Source of the DNA: Ottelia alismoides
Lineage: Eukaryota; Streptophyta; Magnoliopsida; Alismatales; Hydrocharitaceae
Assembly (NCBI GenBank): GCA_037367405.1
Contig: JAZKJV010000093.1
Coordinates: 62,001-126,000 of the forward strand
Length of the DNA stretch: 64,000 nt
Direction of reading: 5' to 3'
Of this stretch, positions 55,197 to 64,000 are shown in pieces. The notes beneath the pieces are model-generated. The model made no database searches. It was not told the DNA's origin and worked only from the letters and a program-made list of their open reading frames with translations. The first letter of the stretch is position 1. Each line of letters starts with the position of its first letter. Made by a program: the position numbers and the translations under genes.

Positions 55197-57843
55197 TGAA
55201 GGATATGGAAAAATCCTCAAGCGCATCACGTAAGCGTGATGATCGTATCGTATGCGATCGGAAGTGACTAGTCGCACGAGTTGCTCGATGCAGCAGAAAT
55301 TAAAATTTTCTATGTGACAAAACCACATGATCCAAGAACACTTCTCGGATCGTTTCGTCTAAACCACAAACAAGTAATAGGATTACCTCTTGAAGCGTGG
55401 GTGCGATCGAGTCTCTAAACAAAGAGACCTCCTGTCTCAAGTCCGATCCGACAGAGGAGACGCTTGCGAGCGCAGGGATGAATCGTGTGCTCCTCGCAAT
55501 CCATGTTGATGATCCAAGACAAGGATCTCCTGATCTCGACAAACGAGATACGACGTCTTCTTCACGAGCAAGGCACACCAAAGTAAATGGAGATCCACAA
55601 GCAAACGATCGGACAGCATAACGACGATGTTGCGGCGATGGAGGATCTCTCTAGGGCATCCATGGTGGACGGCCACATGAGAGATAGAAAGAATGGGCGC
55701 ATAGAGAGAAAGAGAGAGAGAGAGAGAGCATTCATTGATGTCGAGTATCTTAGAAAAGCAAAAGGTGCCTCTTCTTATATAGGGTTTTGGGAGTCCATGG
55801 ATCCCAATCCATGGACAACGCACAATCAACGGATGAGATTGATTGTGTCCCTTTCAACGGCTAGGATTGTTGTTGGTAAAACACAACAACACGTGATTTA
55901 ATTCAAATTAATTATCATTGATAAATCAATATAATTAATCTCAAATTAAATCACTTTTGACTAGAGATAGGATAATGAGAAGACCATGGTCCTCTCCTAA
56001 AAGGACGGCTACTCTACTCCTCTAGAGGAGTTGTAGCCATCCTCTCTTATTAGAGAGGTCTTGGTCAATCTCATTGATATATCATGAGATCTCATTATCT
56101 CATGATATCTCCTATAACTCTTGTCAAAATAATTTTCACAAAAAATAATTCCAAATTACCTTTTGAAAAATATCAATCAAGCCATTGAAAAAATGTGAAT
56201 CTCATTCACAACCCAAAATTAAATGTAATTATATTTTCAATTAATCGTTCAATATAAATCCAATTCACATTAACAATTAATCAACAAATATAAAACATAA
56301 TATGCTCTCTCTAATATATTATAAATCACATTTATAATATATATGATTAATACAGATAGTGCTATCCATATTCATATCCATGATAATTAAATCACATTAA
56401 ATCATCTTGGATCTCTTTTCTCATGTGCCCAAATAACATGAATCACATTCATATTATTCATATCTTTGATAATTAAATCACATTTAATTATCTTAGATAT
56501 CTCTCCTTATAATATGATTCAAATTCATATTATCCATGATAATTAAATCACATTTAATTATCAATTTTCTCGATGCTTGTATACATATATCAACAATGAA
56601 ATTATCCATGAACTCTTTCAAGGATAATGCGCTTTCTCCACGGATACTTGGAGATAAGGACAGGGTGATTGTATTGTTCCACGTATAGTAACTTGGATAT
56701 TGAGATCACATCTCAAATCCAGATCTCGGGCCTCCCATAGATGCTTGATTAAATCAAGATCGCAAATCTAATCTTCTCATTGCATCTGAATCACATTCAG
56801 ATCAATGTCCAAAATTTGGGCCAAGATCAGATTACTTCTCTACTGAGAGAAGTCATTAAAATCCAGACCTGTTTCATCACTCCCTAGGAATGGAAGCGTC
56901 ATGGTTATACAATCGTTTATGATCACATCACCCTCAGATATTCCCAATACCTGTACATCCTGCAAACTGGAAGACTCGGAATAAACCCAAAATATTAGAT
57001 CAATTTTATACTGTCTACTTCAGGGTTTTATCAGTAAGTTTCTCATTTGATCATTGGGAGTTGGTATCGATCATATACTTTCCAAAAGCATATATCATAC
57101 CTAGGTCTTGATCATATACTTTCCAAAAGTATATATCAAACCTACAAATTCAGCCAAGCTTCCAAAGCGAGATGACCGTGCGCACGGAATTTGATTCTTC
57201 CCAATATCTCATGAGTGAGCTCATGTCTTCCGGTTCAGTAAATGAACCTGTATGATCCCTTTGAGAGATCGTATTACTCATATGCCCTTATATGCACACC
57301 AGCGCGCCAGTGTATAGACCTTGGTTAGATCATCAACCTCTTGGTCTGCCAAATGTACATACTCATACATATAGTAACACATCTGTCTCCGGTCAGAGGA
57401 TGCATGCATGTATCGTGACAGCATACGATATAGGACTTTGGTTATCTCGATCTCGTTAAGTCAACTCTTTGACCTAACTAATCTGACACCTCCGAATATC
57501 TATTCCTATGCAGAGGACCTGCATCAAGAGGTCGGTCAGATATCAGCCTATGTGAGAAAGGATTGCCATCTCCTACTCAGGCTGGAGATCCATCTTAACA
57601 ATTATTTGATGGTGCTTGACGAGTCCTCAATCTAACCCTTTAGATATTCATCCAAGCACCAACATCTATGATTCAATTATTGAATCAACAGCTGTATGAT
57701 CATCAAGATGGCCATGGTACATAACCCTATTTGTACTAAGGGACCTATTATGCAAATTATTTATTCTTCATTTCAGATCAGGGAATGATATGTGCAATAA
57801 CATTTATTGCATAATGGCTCGCTGTAGGCTCGCATGTCCAACA
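55197..57843 (-). repeat. 3' LTR of copia element 3 (2647 bp)
   Basis: Plus-strand limits TGAAGGATATGG ... CGCATGTCCAACA; on the minus strand it starts TGTTGGACATGCG. It matches 63196-64000 closely, for example the shared TTAAAATTTTCTATGTGA and TCGTTTC(A/G)TCTAAA(C/T)CACAAA. It contains a (GA)n run at about 55709-55730. The short frames inside are not genes. Confidence 0.88.
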
Positions 57844-60800
57844 ATCTCCCACTAGCCCAAAGAGCCATTAGTGGGCTAATCATTTAAACCCACACTCATG
57901 TGACAATCATAGGCTATTTAGAAAATAGCTAGGTAAGCTGATCAGTCACTCTGTTCCCCCGAGACTACGCCAAGTCCTTTTACGACACTTGCATATCCCC
58001 CGTAATAGTGCTCGTATCTAATGCGAATGTTGCATCTCATGCAACCAATACTCAATCTTGTTAGTTATAGTGTCCTTGACACTACAACTTAATAATTATC
58101 ATAACCAGTATTTCCATAATCCTTATCAGAATACCCTTATTCCTGGAGATCACTATCTCTTAAGGTATCCATAGTTTAGACCTTTTAGATCTCTATCTAT
58201 AAAGTCTTAAGTTTTTGAAGATAAGACTTTGAGATTACTATCTCAAAAAATCTTGTCATCTATGAAGATTTTGTTATTTCTGCAATCAAGTGTTTTCTCT
58301 CCATAGTAGGATTAGAAACACTTTACTACTCCCACTGCATGGCAGATATCTGGCTTTTATATACATCTAGCATACACTCAGCTTCTCGTAACTGATGCAC
58401 AAGTGCAAACAGTTCTAGCATTCACTTCCTCAACTCTTTGAGGTGATGTCACTTCAGATAGGTCAGTACCATATCTTAAGGGAAGGAAGCCTTGGAATTT
58501 TCCAAGAATGGAACATGTCTTAGGTGTACTACAAATGTGACGGTTCCAATACCCTCTTTTCTTTGCTTCTAAACATCTTCAGAACTAAGATTTAAGAGGT
58601 ATCCTTGAGATCACATCTCAAGGTATGGAATAGCCAGATCATAAAAGGCATCTACATTTAGCACGATGAACACAAAGGCACTCCCACTAAGCTTTATATG
58701 GTTCATCAAGATTTTATCTGAAATCATAACATTTATGATTTCATCAAATCTTATGTTCCAACTTCAAGAAGCCTTATTTGAGTCCATAGATGGATTTCTT
58801 TAGCTTTCACACCTTACTTTCCCCAATCATAAAGCTCTGGGGCTACTTCATGTGAATGTCCTCAGAGAGGCATTCATAGAGGAATGCAATCTTGACTTTC
58901 ATCTCGAAGATGCCAAAGTCAAGTTGTGTAGCTACAGTTAGCAATAATCCGATGGGTTTAAGCATGGTTACTGAAGAGCAAGTCTCATCGCAAGTAATAA
59001 CTTCTCTTCTGGTGTGTAGTTCATGGCTACGAATCGTGCTTTGAAGGTCTCTACCTTCTCATCAGATTCTCTTTCTCTTGAAGATCCATTTACACCTTAA
59101 TGGGTCTTACCCATATAGGTGGATCCTCAAGGGTCCATATACAACACTTGTATATGAAGTCTACCTTAGACTTTCATTGCTAACATCCATCTTTCCATGT
59201 CATGATCCTCAAGAGTTTCATCACATGAAATCCGATCATTGTCAGACTTAACTGACACATGGAATACATCCTCAAACTCATTTGAAGAGCTATTAGTGTT
59301 TCATCTTTAATTATCCTTTTAGTTTCTGTTTGGAGCCTCATTATCATCTCAAGATTAAATGAGTTTCTTTACTTCATTTTCATCTTGATTTTCAAGAGAT
59401 CATCCTCTAAGAATCACATTCTCGGAGATGAGATCTTTTAAGAATCTCAGGGTTATAAAGTAGGTATCCAATACCATCCTTTATTTTCCTAATGAAGTAG
59501 CACTCTCTAGTGCTCGATTTCAGCTTACTTGCATGGAACCTTATTAATGATATATATTGTAGTCTCTACTGCACATATATACCTCGAAACTAAGGGATAA
59601 TTATGCTAAAATTCATCATTGATCAAATTTTGTCACACATGATCCAATTGTATCTCCCTACAACTCTATTGAGTTTAGATGTGTTAGGAGGATTGAGATA
59701 GAAATGATATTCATATCTTCATAAGGTATTCTTTGAAATTATCTAACAGGTACAAGCTACCTAGGTTAGATCAAATTCATTTCATCTTTCTTCAGACTTT
59801 GGTTCCAAACCAAAATTATGAAATCTTTGAACATTTCAAAGGTTTCTTAGGTGAAGAGAAGAAATCTCATATCATACATACTCATCAATAGATATCACAT
59901 ATCCATAATGTTTATTATGATATAGATGATCTACATACATCAATATGTATGAGATCTTGAATACCTTGACATCTTACACCTTTTTCAAAAGAAGGGTGTA
60001 TTGGACGTTTTACTTTAAATGCAATAGTTAAAAGTATGTAAGATTTGAAATTTTAGACATTCTAAAGTTTCATATCTTACTAGTCCATTGATCTCATCAA
60101 CAAACATATATCCAAAACTTGATGCCAAATCATTGTCAAATGATCTTCATCCTCCTATTGATCTTTTAAGGTTCAACTTTCAGTATTAGAAATCTTAATG
60201 AACCATTCATTAATTTTCTAATTTTGTGGAGTCCACTAGATGTTAGATTACTATCTGAAATATATCCATCATAACTCTTTATGATAGGTTTATTCCAGAA
60301 TTTATGTTTATTTCCAACATTTAGAAACAAACAATGAGTGTATTCTAATATCTAGGTCATATAGACATTCTCTAAGACTAAGGCTCTCCCACTGAAATTC
60401 AGAAGTCTATCAATCCAACAGAGATTGTTGCAATAATTGCATCAATATCCATGTGGATAACTACAAACCTTAAGAACAAAATTTCAAGTCTTCTAAAACA
60501 TATGCAACCCATTGCAAGTGTTGTTAGAAGATTGAGATACAATTATAAGACTTTATCTTATTCAATAAGCAAGTCAATATCAATGATTTATGTAGATTAT
60601 TTCGGTACTCTATTCGAGTCCTTCTTTAAGGATTCTAGACAGACTCGATAGTCATACTACCAACACACCAACTTATTGCAGTATTGGCATTCATCCAACT
60701 CTTAGGATGTCATATGGAAGTCATAGAAGTACGATCAACTCTTTGACTATCCTTCTCACACGGGTCCGACCCATGCTTCCACTGTTCTCTCTTTATCTAC

Positions 60801-63195
60801 AACCATTGTTAAAGACAAAGAATTTCTTATGTTGAATTCAAAAGAATTCAATGTAAGAGCATTTCAACATTTATACATGCTTCATTAAATTCATACAATA
60901 TGAATATTATGAAGCTTCATGAATGACTAGAGTATAGACAGTAGAATGATGACACTCATCATGTCTACATCCATCTAGACTCTTAAAAATATTGGTTCAG
61001 GTAGGTATTCAAATATTTTGAATACATCATCTCTTATAGAGCTACCATTCTACATGATGCAGTGAACCATGCCATTCATGATAAATGTCAAGAGCACATA
61101 TGTATGCCAGAATATCTTCTTTGATTTTATAAGGATTAATTTGACAACTACGATCATCATCGACATATCACTTCCAAAGTACACTTGATGAAAGATTAAG
61201 ACTATAGAGACATACAAACCCTAAGGTGATGTCTTATTGTCTTATTTAATTGGCATTCCTCATTATGTTGAGGAAACTTGCACATTACAACCACATACAT
61301 TATGTGTACAATTGCAAGTACAATATCTGGATCATGAGTCCAATCCACGATATTTTATTGGTTATTATTGAGTATTACATTGAGTGTGTTTAATGAAGGA
61401 TTATCTGAAATAAGAAATTTGCATAAGTGTATATATATTTATATATATACATATTTTACTTTGATTTAGGAGTTTTTATATCAAAGTTGTCTTGCCTTGT
61501 CAATATTGAAAGTTCATTCCCTTAATCTCTTTCAATGTAAGAGATATACTTACCATTATATCTCAAGCAAGATCTGGGATCTCCTTCCTTATCTTTGTTA
61601 CATCCCAATAATATGAGAACCTGTAACTCAGATAAAAAGAAATGGGAACACATTCCGCCTTTAACACCCGGGCCCACCACCCCTAAGGTGATGTTGACCC
61701 GTCATTAATTGAACCAACCGTCAATATGCTTAATACTCGCTATACGCAATCCAATATCGCTCCAATAATATGAGGATCCGATATTGGGGTCACTACGTAT
61801 ACAGCCTTACTCTTTCGAGAAGTGAAGAGCCCGATTCAAATGGATTGTATGCCGGAGCTGTCACTTCGGACATGCATCTCCTTACATACAATATCTGACG
61901 ACGGAACCCTTCGCCTTGACGGGAGACCATGGATGTCACTTATGTGATCCTCCATATCATATTCAAATTCTAATTAATCATTATGAATCATATTCAATAT
62001 GATTAATTCTTCCAAGGGAAATAACAACTCTATTCATAATAGAGTGTTTTAATTTTAATTAGATTCCAATTAATCTAATCATATTAAATCAATGATCCAA
62101 TTAATATCCAACAAACATTCTTAATTGTTACTTGAATTATGGTATTATCTCAAATACATATTATTTTGAATTTTAATAATTATAAAAATACATCATGATC
62201 TCTCAGGCATCATTCGTTCCCTACCCGCTGTCATGGCCAGTACTGGCGGGAGTGGGACGGACCGCAACCGGTGCGATCCGCTACCCCAACGATCCCCGAC
62301 TAGACACCATATCTGTCTCGGGAAAAAGCAATGCCGAGTCAATCACTTTGTACTTGAGATGATCACCGGTCTTTCAATCGAAATTATACCATATAATATT
62401 CATCAAAATCATTTTGATAATATTATAAGGAGATTTGCTAAACAAATCCCCAATCCTATTCAAGCAACAAGGTTTTGCATGTAAAAGTTGTCCTACAACT
62501 ATTGTAGGATAAACTAGAGTTTTCATGAAAACAATGTATGTTGGAAATTTCATATTAACCAATTGTAATCAAGATCAACTATCTTATCATTTTGGTTAAT
62601 GCGATGTCATTCAAGGAAATAATTATCATTTTTAAATATTTCACAAATATTTATCAATAATCAATTCAGAAAATTAACAATTAATTTTCATTAATTTATT
62701 TGAATGACAATCACAAGGTTCATGATAATGATACAATTTCCAGCAGTGACCCTGACTAACTAAAAATAGCATATCTCATTCATTTTAAATCTAAATTAAG
62801 CAAAATCAATTTCCAGAGATTGACAGCTTGATTTAAAAACCAAATCATGTGATAAACACGTATTTCCAGCCGTTTTAAAACCGTAATTAACATCTTAATT
62901 ACATCTCTAATCGCCATCCCCCGAAACAGTGGACATATGGTCAATAAAATGATCATATCTTGAGCAAACGGAATCCAAATAACGCAAATCAAATCCTACT
63001 GTTTCCTTGATTAATGGGGAACATTATCCAATTTAAAATTTCGAGTTTAAACATTTCAAACAGGGCCGAAATTTTATCATAAGACAGGGCTGCGAAAATC
63101 GAAATGCTAAAATCTTCACGAATCCAAACGAGCCCGAATATTCGTAGGTTCATGGATCTAATCCAAAACCTTCTACAACCTGGCTCTGATACCAC
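57844..63195 (-). pseudogene. Interior of copia element 3, decayed
   Basis: 5.35 kb with a polypurine tract at the left and a primer-binding site at the right. Only short pol fragments can be read (58770-59100). Gag and integrase could not be recognised with confidence. 61640-61950 holds a more GC-rich non-coding block. The interior is far more decayed than the LTRs are from each other by eye, which fits a non-autonomous derivative moved in trans. Confidence 0.65.
63182..63195 (-). other. Primer-binding site of copia element 3
   Basis: Plus strand GGCTCTGATACCAC; minus strand GTGGTATCAGAGCC, complementary to the 3' end of initiator tRNA-Met, as in most plant copia elements. It directly abuts the LTR at 63196. 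Confidence 0.9.
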
Positions 63196-64000
63196 TGAAA
63201 AGATACGAGAAAATCCTCAAGCGCATCACGGAAGCGTGATGATCGCATCGTATGCGATCGGGAGCGACTAGTCGCACTAGTAGCTCGATGCGACAGAAAT
63301 TAAAATTTTCTATGTGATGAAACCACATGATCCAAGAACACTTCTTGGATCGTTTCATCTAAATCACAAACAAGTAATAGGATTACCTCTTGAAGCATGG
63401 TTACGATCGAGTCTCTAAACAAAGAGACCTCCCGTCTCAAGTCCGATCCGACAGAGGAGACGCTTGCGAGCGCGGGGATGAATCGCATGCTCCTCGCAAT
63501 CCATGTTGATGATCCAAGCCATAGACCTCCTGATCTCGACAAATGAGATACGACGTCTTCTTCACGAGCAAGGCACGTCGAAGTAGATGGAGATCTACGA
63601 ACAAATACAGCATAACGACGACGCTGCGGTGATGGAGGATCTCTCTAGGGCATCCATGGTGGACGACCACATGAGAGATAGAGAGAATGGGCGTGTAGAG
63701 AGAAAGAGAGAGAGAAAGAGAGCATTCATTGATGTCGAGTGTCTTAGAAGAGCAAGGGGTGCCTCTTCTTATATAGGGTTTTGGGAGTCCATGGATCCCA
63801 ATCCATATACAACACACAATCAACGGATGAGATTGATTGTGTCCCTTTCAACGGCTAGAATTGTTGTTGGTAAAACACAACAACAAGTGATTTAATTCAA
63901 ATTAATTATCATTGATAAATCGATATAATTAATCTCAAATTAAATCACTTTTGACTAGAGATAGGATAATGAGAAGACCATGGCCCTCTCCTAAAAAGGG
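63196..64000 (-). repeat. 5' LTR of copia element 3 (partial)
   Basis: Starts TGAAAAGATACGAG on the plus strand and repeats 55197-56010 with scattered substitutions and one small deletion (about 63605, relative to 55605-55617). Runs past the window end. Confidence 0.88.

Larger units (their letters stand above)
55197..64000 (-). mobile_element. Ty1/copia retrotransposon 3, 2.65-kb LTRs (right end outside window)
   Basis: Two long direct repeats: 55197-57843 (3' LTR) and from 63196 to beyond 64000 (5' LTR). On the minus strand the 5' LTR is followed by GTGGTATCAGAGCC (63182-63195), a perfect tRNA-Met primer site. The 3' LTR is preceded by CTAGTGGGAGAT (57844-57855), a copia polypurine tract. 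The 5.35-kb interior is badly decayed; readable minus-strand pol pieces are KWIFKRK (about 59090), EMKVKIAFLYECL (about 58890) and LKKSIYGLK (about 58785), the normal copia RT order. No long frame survives. Confidence 0.85.

Noticed and set aside
55397..55901. Open frames inside the LTR of copia element 3, repeated at 63437-63895
   Set aside because: Their presence in both LTR copies with different substitutions and no domain shows they are incidental LTR frames.

Overview
This is nuclear DNA of a flowering plant, most probably a monocot; the species cannot be named from the sequence. It is AT-rich, its genes contain GT-AG introns of about 70-140 bp, and most of it is plant transposable elements of many ages. 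I support two host genes with a whole gene structure, both on the minus strand: a single-exon RING-H2 (ATL-type) E3 ligase at 25627-26139 and a three-exon WRKY22-like group IIe transcription factor at 42521-43449. The WRKY copy carries a frameshift in exon 1 that looks like a 2-bp insertion. A GNAT acetyltransferase remnant at 54790-55196 is cut by a retrotransposon LTR, and a short piece of plastid ycf2 lies at 32304-32399.

Layout. 1-8110: decayed hAT transposon (BED finger, DUF659-type core, hAT dimerisation domain, proline/glycine-rich tail), interrupted at 990-4877 by a 3.9-kb solo LTR with a perfect 5-bp target duplication. 8110-16480: gene-poor, with diverged duplications, a perfect 41-bp inverted repeat and a 655-bp hAT MITE. 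16480-20878: decayed Ty1/copia element (minus strand). 20879-23345: second, older copia element (plus strand) whose integrase is split by a Tourist-like MITE. 24540-25430: diverged tandem repeats. 25627-27718: ATL gene with a 1.28-kb hAT-like element in its 5' flank. 27886-31000: Tourist MITE, solo copia LTR, and a 562-bp TRIM. 32304-34741: ycf2 fragment followed by three palindromic or long-TIR elements lying in (TA)n tracts. 35419-41931: PIF/Harbinger element 1 (plus strand) with Myb/SANT-like, DDE transposase and GRF zinc-finger genes. 42521-43449: WRKY. 43730-49941: PIF/Harbinger element 2 (minus strand) with intact DDE and Myb/SANT-like genes, recognisable TIRs and a long upstream array of short hairpin repeats. 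50019-54700: MITEs and a 5'-truncated LINE. 54790-64000: GNAT remnant, then a copia element with 2.65-kb LTRs that runs off the window.

How the parts relate. Harbinger transposition in plants uses two proteins, a DDE transposase and a Myb-like DNA-binding partner; both are encoded in each Harbinger element here. The ends of element 2 are nearly identical to two short MITEs in the same window (22733-22971 and 50019-50266), so this window appears to hold an apparently autonomous element together with its probable non-autonomous derivatives. The most unusual signals are the hairpin-repeat array in element 2 and the third, GRF-finger gene next to the transposase of element 1.
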